Origin: Ignavibacteria bacterium
Lineage (GTDB): Bacteria > Bacteroidota > Ignavibacteria > UBA10030
Direction: 5' to 3'
Assembly: GCA_016873755.1 (NCBI GenBank)
Contig: VGWB01000015.1
Location: 1-33,759 of the forward strand
DNA: 33,759 nucleotides
The position numbers were made by a program, and so were the translations under genes. Positions 15,812-23,280 of this stretch are shown piece by piece (position 1 is the first letter of the stretch; each line of letters begins with the position of its first letter). The notes beneath the pieces are model-generated. The model was not told the origin of the DNA and made no database searches. It saw only the letters and a program-made list of their open reading frames with translations.

Positions 15812-17836
15812 TCAGCCCTTGAAGGGAAGGAGGATCGCGAAACGGCTTCCTTTTCCGATTTCGCTCACCACATCGATCCGGCCGCCGTGCTGTGAGACGA
15901 TCTGCTGGGTAACGGCCAAGCCCATGCCCGTTCCGTCAGGCTTTGTTGAATAGTACAAGTTGAAGATCTTTTCAAGCTGATCCTCAGGTATCCCTCTGCC
16001 GTCATCAGTCACCTCGATCACAATGCCCTCCGACGTCCGTGAGCAGTTGAGATTGATGGTCCCGCCGCGTGAGGTAGCATCAAGGGCGTTCTGAAGCAGA
16101 TTCAGCAAAGCCTGTGTCAGGAGGTTGCGATCCAACATAATATTCCCATCGCAGGATGATGTGATGGAGAATTGAACGTTCTTCTGGCTAGCTTGGCCTT
16201 CGAACAGAGTATGCAGATGAGACATGAGCTCCTTGACCGGCACAGGTTGAAGCTGCAGCTTCGGCGGGCGAGCAAAGCGCAGGAACTGCTGGACAATCGA
16301 ATTGACGCGATGTGCTTCGGCCTGAAGGACCTTCGTCAAGGATTTGTATTCTCTCGTTCCCTTCTTTGGGCTGAATTCCTGGCCGACGCGCTGGGCAATC
16401 ATCGAAATAGCGTTGAGCGGATTCCGAACTTCATGGGCTACGCCTGAAGCGAGTTCGCCCATCGCGCTCAGCTTCTCTTTTCTCTGCATCTCCCGCTCCA
16501 GCCGACGTGCCTCGGTGAGGTCCCGGATAACGGCTGTTCGGCTTTGGATCGTGCCTTGCGGATCAGACGTGCTCGAGAGAGAGACGGAGACGAACCTCGT
16601 CGCGCCGTCTCCGCACCGCAGCGTCTGTTCGGTTTGTCCCGTCGAGGAGAAGAGGGACTGCAGGCAATCAAGGACCGGATCGCCGGCCTGACGCAGCGAG
16701 CGGCCCACCAGAGATGAAGCCGAAACGCCGAACAATACCTCTGCCTGCCGGTTGAAAAGCGTGATGCGCTCGCCGGTATCAATCGTGACTACGGCATCCC
16801 GCATCTGCTCGAGGATGGTTCCGGTGAAGGTCTGCATTGTCCGATAACGTTGGGTAAGAACGCTGTAGTTCTGGCTTGCCACGATCACCAGGACCGAAAG
16901 GACGCCAATGACTACGACAACCAGCGACATCACCAGCACGCGCCGCTGCATGCGGGCCTCTGTGGCCCGGATCTCATCCATCGACAAGCCTATCCGGATG
17001 AGCCCGACCGGCGCAAGGCCAAGTTTAAACGGCTTTGCGATTTCGAAGACCTCTTTTCCGCCAAAGGTCGTCACGCGTGTGATGGTCGTGTCTCTTGCGA
17101 GGGCCACGCCGAGCAGGGTGTCGCCTTCGATCGCCGAGATTTGTTCGACGGAGCTGCTGGCTGCCAAGATGCCTGCCTGGTCCTGGACGAGTGCGTATTC
17201 GATGCCGCTGTTGTCGCCAAGATCCATCATGAGTCTCCCGATCCCCATGCTCTTGCGAAATTCGAGCAGATTCGCCGCGTCCAGATTGAGCACGATTGCA
17301 CCGCCAGATGGACGTGTGCGGCGAATGGCAACGGCATAGCGCTGACCTTCTTCAAACCGTGCCTCTTTCAAACCGATCGTCAGTCTATCCGCATCCCCGC
17401 GCAGAATCGGTGCAATGAAGTCGATGGGGGAATGTTGCTCAGGGAGCGTAGCGTGGTCAACCTGTTGTAGGTGGTTTCCCAGGAGCCGATTGCCCTGCCG
17501 ATCGAAGATGTTGATTCGGTAAATATCGTTAGCTTCAGCGAAGCGCCTGAGGTCGCGTTGCGTCAGCAGACCCAGGCTGTCCAGTCGGGCGACGAAGAAC
17601 GCGTTGTTGAAAAGTCGCTCTGCCAGCTCCGCTTCAAGGTTTTCGGTAGCGAGAAGGATATTCTCACTGCTGCGCTCAATCGTCTCAGCAAGCGAGAGGC
17701 CCTGCTCGCTCAGAACGTGGAACAGCTCGTCGCGGCTCTGACTCAGCTCAATGAGCGCCGACGTAACCATCAGGGCAGCTACAACGAGCGTTACCGTGAT
17801 GACATACTTCGGCCTGATCTGGGCGAAGAACTTCAT
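15812..17836 (-). CDS. Membrane sensor histidine kinase (NtrB/ZraS-like, PAS domain)
   Basis: 674 residues from ATG at 17836, with GAGGA about ten bases upstream; an in-frame extension to 17932 lacks a ribosome site. TM1 covers about 10-29 and TM2 about 299-320, so residues 30-297 form a large extracytoplasmic sensor with a dCache-like strand pattern (YRINIFDRQGNRL, IEYALVQDQAGILAAS, GLIRIGLSMDEIR). A PAS domain (about 335-445) follows. Then a HisKA domain with phospho-acceptor H468 in GVAHEVRNPLNAI and a HATPase_c domain with LLQNALDAT (N box), VTDDGRGIPEDQ (G1) and GTGMGLAV (G2). This architecture usually pairs with sigma-54 response regulators; one is encoded at 23281-24645, on the other side of the cytochrome/porin locus. 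No heme or metal motif is obvious in the sensor domain. Confidence 0.93.
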   Translation of the reverse strand: MKFFAQIRPKYVITVTLVVAALMVTSALIELSQSRDELFHVLSEQGLSLAETIERSSENILLATENLEAELAERLFNNAFFVARLDSLGLLTQRDLRRFAEANDIYRINIFDRQGNRLLGNHLQQVDHATLPEQHSPIDFIAPILRGDADRLTIGLKEARFEEGQRYAVAIRRTRPSGGAIVLNLDAANLLEFRKSMGIGRLMMDLGDNSGIEYALVQDQAGILAASSSVEQISAIEGDTLLGVALARDTTITRVTTFGGKEVFEIAKPFKLGLAPVGLIRIGLSMDEIRATEARMQRRVLVMSLVVVVIGVLSVLVIVASQNYSVLTQRYRTMQTFTGTILEQMRDAVVTIDTGERITLFNRQAEVLFGVSASSLVGRSLRQAGDPVLDCLQSLFSSTGQTEQTLRCGDGATRFVSVSLSSTSDPQGTIQSRTAVIRDLTEARRLEREMQRKEKLSAMGELASGVAHEVRNPLNAISMIAQRVGQEFSPKKGTREYKSLTKVLQAEAHRVNSIVQQFLRFARPPKLQLQPVPVKELMSHLHTLFEGQASQKNVQFSITSSCDGNIMLDRNLLTQALLNLLQNALDATSRGGTINLNCSRTSEGIVIEVTDDGRGIPEDQLEKIFNLYYSTKPDGTGMGLAVTQQIVSQHGGRIDVVSEIGKGSRFAILLPFKG

Positions 17837-17973
17837 CGGCAGTAGATCCTCTGAGGCAATGTATTGAACTATCAAAAGAAACGCTACACTCGACTGACCT
17901 GGACACTCGGTTCTGCGGGATCTCGGGCCCAATAACCCGTGCGCATACCATCTGCACAGCGTGCTGCAGGTGT

Positions 17974-19128
17974 TCAGAACTGAACCGGGATTGTGAGTCC
18001 TAGCGTCACAACATGGTTGGTGTAGTGGTAGAAGGGATCGTTCGAAGTGTTCGTGATGGAATCGTAGCGAAGGACGACGGAGAGATGAAGTGGCTCGATC
18101 TCCTTTTCAACTTGAATGGCCAAGAAGCTCCGTCTATCCGCGCGCGTGTCGGCGACCTGATTGCCGATGAGGTCATAGGCTGGCAGGTTGGTGTATTCCC
18201 GGTCTTGCATGCCGTAGGTGAGGCGGACTTTCATCTCAAGAGGAAGAAGCTGAGTCAGCATGACGCTGCGGAGTAAGCCTTCGTACCCGTAATGATCGTC
18301 GAAGATCTCGTCATCGGAGACCGCGCCGTATGCAGAGGAGAGATAGCGTGAGTCTTTCCGCAGATTCCGCTGGTAGTTCAACGTCAAGCTGAGACCCGTT
18401 CCCTCGAAGATCGACTGGCCAACTTTGAGAAGTCCGGATAACTGCGCAACCGATGGGGTCGATTGTTCCACCCGTTGCCCACCGCGCCCCATCATTCGAC
18501 CGCCGAAACCTGCACTTTCGCTGATGTCGGGTGTTGCATAGATCTTCGAGCCAATGTCGCTCTGAAGGATAACGGAGGTTTGAGTTTCGAGAAAAGTCGT
18601 CAGCTTGAGTGTTCCCTGATGCTCGATGTAGTCGAAATCTCCGAGTTGGCTGAAAGTGAACGAGCGGAAGGTGTAGCTCGCTTGGCCGAGCATTGTCTCA
18701 GCGAACGAGTGCTTGATGCCAATTGACGCACTTAGTTGATGGTGGTCATAGAACGCAAAGGCGTTGCGGTCCAAGCGCTTGCCGTACATGAACCCGGCGG
18801 CGAAGAGACTCTCATTGTCCTCTCCAAAAGACTTCTCGAACTCCAGCCCTGTCGCATGGTACTGGAAGGTCCGATCGGCAACCATGCTAAAATACTGCAG
18901 CGAGGCCACGTAATACAACTGTGTCAAACTCGATTCTGTCTCCCAGTCATATCCAAGCCGCAGACTCGAAATCGCAATTTTGTCACCTTCAGTGCGCGAG
19001 TTGTTGAACACGTTGTCGTCATACGTTACCGTGACGTCTGTTTCGAATCTGAATTGACCAGTCGCGGTGTTCACGGAGGCTAAGAGCGACAAGGTCAAGA
19101 GGAACAAGCCGCAGGCGCGTTGTTTCAT
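17974..19128 (-). CDS. Outer-membrane beta-barrel protein
   Basis: 384 residues; ATG at 19128 has GGAGGAG six bases upstream and overlaps the stop of the preceding small-protein gene (ATGA-type overlap). A signal peptide (residues 1-24, ending near ATGQ) is followed by alternating hydrophobic/polar strands about ten residues long throughout, and the chain ends in LGLTIPVQF with the terminal Phe typical of BAM substrates. One unusual loop is Gly/Met/Arg-rich, GFGGRMMGRGGQRVE (about 203-217). The fold fits a 14-18-strand barrel; family identity is not recognisable. By position it is the third gene of the minus-strand arm facing the cytochrome genes, and the histidine kinase follows 137 bases later. 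Confidence 0.85.
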   Translation of the reverse strand: MKQRACGLFLLTLSLLASVNTATGQFRFETDVTVTYDDNVFNNSRTEGDKIAISSLRLGYDWETESSLTQLYYVASLQYFSMVADRTFQYHATGLEFEKSFGEDNESLFAAGFMYGKRLDRNAFAFYDHHQLSASIGIKHSFAETMLGQASYTFRSFTFSQLGDFDYIEHQGTLKLTTFLETQTSVILQSDIGSKIYATPDISESAGFGGRMMGRGGQRVEQSTPSVAQLSGLLKVGQSIFEGTGLSLTLNYQRNLRKDSRYLSSAYGAVSDDEIFDDHYGYEGLLRSVMLTQLLPLEMKVRLTYGMQDREYTNLPAYDLIGNQVADTRADRRSFLAIQVEKEIEPLHLSVVLRYDSITNTSNDPFYHYTNHVVTLGLTIPVQF

Positions 19129-19481
19129 CGCACTCCTCCACGGCGTTGCTTTCTGCCGGGTGCGTCCCCCATTTCTTTCCGCATCGCTCCCTGCCCTCCT
19201 TTGGCTCCCAATTGTCGGCGAAAGCCCAGACCGCTGGCACGATTATCGCAGATACCATCTCCATCTTCATCAACAAACCTGTCCATCTTTCGCCCTTTCC
19301 CGCCAGATATGCTGTCGGGTTGGTTCCCCGTCTCTTTCTTCTGGACCTCCATCGCGCCTTTGGCTGATCTGGAGGGCTCCTTCTTGGAAGCAGTCAACGT
19401 GTCTTTCGCTTGCGCCTGGACAACAGTGCTCAGGAGAACCAGCGTCATGAGCGCGAGGAATATTTTGATGAGTGATTTCAT
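19125..19481 (-). CDS. Small secreted protein with DEDGDGICD motif
   Basis: 118 residues from ATG at 19481; GGGA lies about eleven bases upstream. Residues 1-24 are a signal peptide (LMTLVLLSTVVQAQA). The mature protein is low-complexity, rich in Lys, Arg and Gly. It carries one motif, DRFVDEDGDGICDNRA, like a single calcium-binding loop of thrombospondin type-3/dockerin type. The stop overlaps the start of the outer-membrane barrel gene, so they are translationally coupled. It is paralogous in plan and motif to the gene at 19569-19916. Likely periplasmic or surface; metal binding is inference. Confidence 0.8.
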   Translation of the reverse strand: MKSLIKIFLALMTLVLLSTVVQAQAKDTLTASKKEPSRSAKGAMEVQKKETGNQPDSISGGKGRKMDRFVDEDGDGICDNRASGLGFRRQLGAKGGQGAMRKEMGDAPGRKQRRGGVR

Positions 19482-19568
19482 GTTTCGTGGATCCCTGACT
19501 GACCAGACGACGAGGAACTGGAGCTCGCAGGGTGCGAACTCCAGTTCTCGTGTGGTTCCCATTCCGGG

Positions 19569-19916
19569 TTACCTGCGACCGCCCCCGTTTCCCTTCGGAC
19601 CAGTCCCATCGCACACGCCTGTACCCGTTCCGCTGCCAGGACCGTATCCGGTTCCATCCTTCGGGCCGATGCCTTTGTTGCCCGTGCCATCACCGGGACC
19701 AAACCGCTTTCCCTTCATCCCGAACCGCTGACCTTGGTTCTGGGCGGCTCGCGCTGGGAAATTGTCGCAAATCCCATCGCCGTCCTTGTCAATAAACATC
19801 GCTCCGCGCTTTCCTTTCTCCGTTCCCTTCGATTGAGCTGCCGCTTCGTTCGTGAAGAACGCGCTGAGCGCAAGAACCAGAGCAACTCCGAGTGCTGCAT
19901 TCATGATCCGCTTCAT
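19569..19916 (-). CDS. Small secreted Gly-rich protein with DKDGDGICD motif
   Basis: 115 residues from ATG at 19916 with GGAGG six bases upstream; an in-frame upstream start is less likely. Signal peptide residues 1-28 (ending AAAQS). The mature protein has MFIDKDGDGICDNFP near residue 42, shared with the next gene, then a Gly-rich tail of DGTG-type repeats (GPGDGTGN, PKDGTGY, GSGTGTG, CDGTGPKGNG) ending in GGGRR. Two cysteines are present, one in the motif and one in the tail. First gene of the minus-strand arm. By context it may be a periplasmic metal-binding accessory, loosely comparable to ZraP in the ZraSR system; this is inference. Confidence 0.8.
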   Translation of the reverse strand: MKRIMNAALGVALVLALSAFFTNEAAAQSKGTEKGKRGAMFIDKDGDGICDNFPARAAQNQGQRFGMKGKRFGPGDGTGNKGIGPKDGTGYGPGSGTGTGVCDGTGPKGNGGGRR

Positions 19917-19993
19917 ACCGACCTCCGCACAAAAGTTCAACTCTTGTAGATTGTTGTTTATGTGAAGATCTCATGAGTCTCTGTCCCCGCCGG

Positions 19994-20009
19994 TTCAACT
20001 CCCGTGCCA
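19994..20009 (-). promoter_or_regulatory. Candidate sigma-54-type -24/-12 element for the small-protein/barrel arm
   Basis: Read on the minus strand: TGGCACG, four bases, TTGAA. The -24 half is a perfect consensus and the spacing is right, but the -12 dinucleotide is GA instead of the nearly invariant GC. It lies 78 bases before the ATG at 19916. A sigma-54-type regulator is encoded nearby. Confidence 0.4.
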
Positions 20010-20079
20010 GCAGAGTGTTGTTCCTGAACCTAGCGCTCTCGCCCGGAATTTGCACGAAAATGGCAGCTCCCGCTTCGGT

Positions 20080-20098
20080 GCGAAGTGTCGACCTTCGC
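20080..20098. promoter_or_regulatory. 19-bp dyad, candidate activator site
   Basis: GCGAAG, seven bases, CTTCGC, with perfect arms and GTCGAC at the centre. It lies about 75 bases upstream of the minus-strand -24 element and 170 bases upstream of the plus-strand one, distances common for enhancer sites of NtrC-family regulators. Two further TGTCGA copies follow at 20113 and 20135. Confidence 0.4.
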
Positions 20099-20261
20099 CA
20101 GGTCGGCACGTTTGTCGAATGAACTCGGCAAGAATGTCGAAAAGGCCGGAGTGTCTATTGGAAACCGGAATCCGGTCGCGCTTCAATCTCAGTTTCTCCA
20201 AATTCTCCTCGTGACTCGCGACGTTGAGGCCCGAAGTCCTACCGAATATGCATCGTGTCAA

Positions 20262-20277
20262 TGGCACGCTCTTTGAC
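20262..20277 (+). promoter_or_regulatory. Candidate sigma-54-type -24/-12 element for the cytochrome arm
   Basis: TGGCACG, four bases, TTGAC. Perfect -24 half and spacing; the -12 has GA instead of GC, exactly as in the minus-strand partner. It is 86 bases before the cytochrome ATG. TTG at 20278-20280 with TATCTTAC at 20300 gives a competing housekeeping-type promoter. Confidence 0.4.
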
Positions 20278-20299
20278 TTGAAAAATCAAGAAGGATTCC

Positions 20300-20307
20300 T
20301 ATCTTAC
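20300..20307 (+). promoter_or_regulatory. Candidate -7 box TATCTTAC for the cytochrome gene
   Basis: TATCTTAC with TTG nineteen bases upstream (20278-20280), 56 bases before the ATG. It fits the TTG-N19-TAnnTTnn pattern seen before other genes here and overlaps the region read by the sigma-54-like alternative. Confidence 0.4.
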
Positions 20308-20363
20308 AATCCTCAAAGTTGCTCAAGGTCTTCCGCAGATCATTCCACTGGAGGACATTCCTC

Positions 20364-21719
20364 ATGAAACGAAGGTTGATGCTGTTAACACTCATCCCGT
20401 TCTTGCTTCCAACACTCTTGCTGGGGCAGGAGAAGAAAGCGGGAGACGAAGCTCTCGGCTCACGCAAGTATGCGGACTACGAGAAGCCGGAGGTGTGTGG
20501 AACATCGTGTCACACGGATTTCTACCAGCAGTGGAAACAGGCGATGATGTCGCAGGCCTATACTCATCACTGGGACGAGATCGAATACTTCAAGCTGGCC
20601 GTACCGCATGCAGAGAAGGATCCCAAGGTAGCGGGAGTCAAAGCCGGCTGCAACGGTTGCCATTCACCGATAGCTTTTCTGGCAGGTGATGTGCCGCCGC
20701 CGAAGCCGGAAGCCGGGAGTCGAGCAAATGAATCCGTATCGTGTGATGTTTGCCACACGATCACCGGCTTCAAGGGTGACACACCGTATAACTTCAACTA
20801 CATCTCGGAGCCTGGCCGCGTGAAATACGGTCAGCGGGAAGGTGCAATCTCGCCGGCGCACGAGACAAGGAAATCAGAATTCATCAGGACCACGGAGTTC
20901 TGCGGTACTTGTCACAACGAGAAGAGCCCGTACGATGTTTGGGTCAAATCGACTCAACTGGAGTGGAAAGAAGGTCCGTACTCCAAAGAAGGTGTTACAT
21001 GCCAGACTTGTCATATGACCTATGCGAAGGGACGCAACGCTTCGATGGGTCCGGAGCTTGCCGATGTCGCCCAGCATCTCTTCCACGGTGCGCACGATCC
21101 GGGAAAGATCCGGGGCACGATTGAAGTGCGGATTCATCCTGACATACGGGAAGTTGAGCCTGGCGATCGCACGAGGTTCACTGTTGTGCTCTTCAATCAG
21201 AAGACGGGTCACAAGTTTCCAACGGGTTCGGCTGAAGAGCGTCTCGTCTGGCTACACGTCGAGGCGACAGATGCCAAAGGAAACGTGTATCACTTGAAAG
21301 TGGACAAGAAAGGTTTCCCGGACGAGGAATACACGATTGCCGCGAACACGCTCGCGTATCAAGACATGGGGATTCCTCTGGGGATTGTAGACTTCAAAGG
21401 CGTTCAGCGCGACGGCGTTCCGGAAGGCGACCGCATTTTCCGCCTGCCCTATCTCGATCCCCAGGGGAGGATGACGATCATGCAGTGGAACACGGCATCG
21501 CTGGCGACAGATTACCGTATCGGGCCGAGAGAGACAAAGATTGAGACATTCACGTGGACCGTCCCGGACGAGGCAGCACCGGGTCCGCTCGTCGTCAAAG
21601 CTACGCTCAATTACCGGAAGCTTCCGATGCCGATTGTCGAATTCCTCGGTGTTCCGGAGGAAGAGGCCGAGATCATCGAGGTGAATTCGCACCAGACCAC
21701 TGTGACCGTTCTCGACTGA
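20364..21719 (+). CDS. Five-heme cytochrome c, c554-like, periplasmic
   Basis: 451 residues from ATG at 20364 with GGAGG nine bases upstream. Signal peptide residues 1-21. Four CXXCH motifs bind heme covalently: C96-H100 (CNGCH), C127-H131 (CDVCH), C180-H184 (CGTCH), C213-H217 (CQTCH). The first site is CGTSCH (45-50), a CX3CH variant at the place where cytochrome c554-family proteins have their first CXXCH, followed by the typical TDFYQQWKQAMMSQAYTHH. Residues about 230-451 form a heme-free beta-rich domain that includes QKTGHKFPTGSAEERL, whose His could be a distal heme ligand, as in related multiheme proteins. It should move electrons in the periplasm; partners and substrate are unknown. 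The porin-cytochrome gene follows 42 bases later, so the two are probably one operon. Confidence 0.92.
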   Translation: MKRRLMLLTLIPFLLPTLLLGQEKKAGDEALGSRKYADYEKPEVCGTSCHTDFYQQWKQAMMSQAYTHHWDEIEYFKLAVPHAEKDPKVAGVKAGCNGCHSPIAFLAGDVPPPKPEAGSRANESVSCDVCHTITGFKGDTPYNFNYISEPGRVKYGQREGAISPAHETRKSEFIRTTEFCGTCHNEKSPYDVWVKSTQLEWKEGPYSKEGVTCQTCHMTYAKGRNASMGPELADVAQHLFHGAHDPGKIRGTIEVRIHPDIREVEPGDRTRFTVVLFNQKTGHKFPTGSAEERLVWLHVEATDAKGNVYHLKVDKKGFPDEEYTIAANTLAYQDMGIPLGIVDFKGVQRDGVPEGDRIFRLPYLDPQGRMTIMQWNTASLATDYRIGPRETKIETFTWTVPDEAAPGPLVVKATLNYRKLPMPIVEFLGVPEEEAEIIEVNSHQTTVTVLD

Positions 21720-21761
21720 AGCAGTGCACCATATTCAACGCATAGGTGAAAGGATTTGACC

Positions 21762-22922
21762 GTGAGAACTTTTGTCAGTTTCCTGCTGCTCCTGGCCGTA
21801 AGCATCGTGGTGATGACGGAAGAGAGCTCCGCCATCCCGGCCTTTGCTAGGAAATACAGGATGTCCTGCAATGTGTGCCATTCGCCGTTCCCCAGACTCA
21901 AGCCATACGGAGATGAGTTCGCCGGCAACGGCTTCAGTTTGAAAGACAAGGAGCCACCCCGGTACACGGTCGACACGGGCGATGAGCAGCTCCAGCTTCT
22001 GCGCGAGATACCTCTCGCGCTACGGCTTGAAGGCTACGTCCGGTATCAGCCCCAGACTGCTCGTCGATCTGATTTTCAGGTGCCGTACCTGGTCAAGCTC
22101 CTCTCCGGCGGACAAATTGCGAAGGATGTTGCGTACTACTTCTACTTCTTCTTTGGAGAACGGGGCGAGGTCGCCGGACTCGAGGATGCGTTCATCATGT
22201 TCAATGATGTTTTCGGGAGCGAGCTCGATGTGTATCTGGGGCAATTCCAGGTATCAGACCCGCTGTTCAAACGTGAACTGAGGTTGACGTTTGAAGATTA
22301 TCAAATCTATCGAACGAAGGTCGGCGCTTCCTCGGTCAATCTCACGTATGACAGGGGGATCATGCTCACGTACGGACTCCCGACAAAAACGGATATTGTG
22401 GTTGAGATCCTCAACGGCAGCGGCATCGGTCAGGCCGATCCGAGCCGCAACTTCGACAACGACAAATACAAGAATGGTCTGATACGAATTTCACAGGATG
22501 TCGGTGATGTCTTCCGTGTCGGGGCGTTCGGATACTACGGAAAGCAGGAAAGAAACGGGTTTGTCAACGAGTCAACCATGTGGGGACCCGACTTGAGCGT
22601 CTCGCTCGATGCCGTGGAACTGAACATGCAGTACGTCACCAGAACCGATGACCGACCATACTTCGCCGTTGCGACGGCAAAACAAAGGACGGAAGGCGCA
22701 TTCGCTGAGCTGATCTATACCCCCGAGGGAGACAAGAGCACCTGGTATGGCGTTCTCCTGTATAACTGGGTGAAGGCGGGCGATGTGGCCCTGAACTACA
22801 GGAGCTTTTCTGCCCACGGCGGTTACTTGTTGGGAAGCAATTTCAGGCTTATGGGGGAATACACGTATGACATCGAGCGGAAGGGCAACCGATTCACGAT
22901 GGGCTTTGTGACCGCTTTTTAG
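21762..22922 (+). CDS. Outer-membrane porin-like barrel with N-terminal c-type heme motif
   Basis: 386 residues from the GTG at 21762, chosen over a TTG at 21756 because GAAAGGA then lies seven bases upstream. A signal peptide (about 1-24) is followed at once by IPAFARKYRMSCNVCHSPFP, with C36, C39 and H40 forming one heme site, and then RLKPYGDEFAGNGF. The rest (about 70-386) alternates beta-strands of a barrel (ALRLEGYVRYQP, DVYLGQFQVSD, NLTYDRGIMLTYG, LNMQYVTRTDD) and ends in MGFVTAF with a terminal Phe. Barrels with this heme plug motif occur in many bacteria with outer-membrane electron transfer. The pairing with a multiheme periplasmic cytochrome suggests a conduit through the outer membrane; this is inference, since one heme cannot span it alone. 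Confidence 0.88.
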   Translation: MRTFVSFLLLLAVSIVVMTEESSAIPAFARKYRMSCNVCHSPFPRLKPYGDEFAGNGFSLKDKEPPRYTVDTGDEQLQLLREIPLALRLEGYVRYQPQTARRSDFQVPYLVKLLSGGQIAKDVAYYFYFFFGERGEVAGLEDAFIMFNDVFGSELDVYLGQFQVSDPLFKRELRLTFEDYQIYRTKVGASSVNLTYDRGIMLTYGLPTKTDIVVEILNGSGIGQADPSRNFDNDKYKNGLIRISQDVGDVFRVGAFGYYGKQERNGFVNESTMWGPDLSVSLDAVELNMQYVTRTDDRPYFAVATAKQRTEGAFAELIYTPEGDKSTWYGVLLYNWVKAGDVALNYRSFSAHGGYLLGSNFRLMGEYTYDIERKGNRFTMGFVTAF

Positions 22923-23027
22923 TGTCGTGTAACGGAAGTTTCTTGAATAATTCTGAGGTCGTGTTACCTCGCAACGACCCCAACGCTTATGCTCGCGTGG
23001 CTGTACAATAAAGAAGAAAACAGGGTG

Positions 23028-23087
23028 GGACAAACATTCCTGTTTGTCCTTTTTTTGCCAACAGTGGACAGGCAAGAATGCCTGTCC
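23028..23087. repeat. Paired REP-like palindromes (REPIN type)
   Basis: Two perfect 9-bp stems: GGACAAACA-TTCC-TGTTTGTCC (23028-23049) and GGACAGGCA-AGAA-TGCCTGTCC (23066-23087). The second, read in reverse, is the first with four or five changes, so they face each other head to head, as in REP doublets. Similar GGACAGGCAAGAATGCCTGTCC palindromes recur in many bacterial genomes, to my recollection. Seven T follow the first stem, so it may also end transcription of the cytochrome/porin operon. No RAYT transposase is in the window. Confidence 0.65.
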
Positions 23088-23252
23088 TACCAAAAAATGT
23101 GCTTCTTGTGCGGCCCCGCGATAGGGGGATGGGTTCAACAAACGAGAACAACATGCTCAATTCCTCAACTTGTTTCGGTGACAGCATCCTGGTCATACGT
23201 AGAAATCCTCCGCTCCTGGCAGTCGTCGTTCACTTTCATACCTGCTTTGGAG

Positions 23253-23280
23253 GGGCTCGGGCATTCTGACGAGCCCTTTT
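23253..23280 (+). terminator. Intrinsic terminator
   Basis: GGGCTCG, ten-base loop, CGAGCCC, then TTTT, directly before the stop codon of the convergent response regulator gene. The T-run fits plus-strand transcripts; for minus-strand transcripts no U-tract follows. Confidence 0.55.

Larger units (their letters stand above)
19917..20363. other. Divergent regulatory region, 447 bp
   Basis: No gene is supported here. It separates the small-protein/barrel arm (minus) from the cytochrome arm (plus). Contents, left to right: a minus-strand -24/-12-like element (19994-20009); adjoining hairpins CTTCG-GTG-CGAAG (20073-20085) and the GCGAAG-N7-CTTCGC dyad (20080-20098); TGTCGA at 20086, 20113 and 20135; a plus-strand -24/-12-like element (20262-20277); a CTTGA-N4-TCAAG inverted repeat just after it; and a TATCTTAC box (20300-20307). 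Confidence 0.65.
22923..23280. other. Intergenic region, 358 bp, with REP-type repeats and terminator
   Basis: No gene is supported. It lies between the convergent heme-porin gene and the response regulator gene. It contains two inverted palindromes at 23028-23087 and a hairpin with a T-run at 23253-23280. The stretch 23090-23250 shows nothing recognisable. Confidence 0.6.

Noticed and set aside
16850-17470. Plus-strand frame of 206 codons
   Set aside because: Antisense to the histidine kinase sensor region.
23028-23087. CRISPR-like repeat
   Set aside because: Only two palindromes in opposite orientation with no regular spacers; a REP doublet fits better.
22987-23196. Minus-strand 69-codon frame with TGILACPLLAKKGQTG
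   Set aside because: It is the translation of the REP palindromes, a known source of spurious small proteins.
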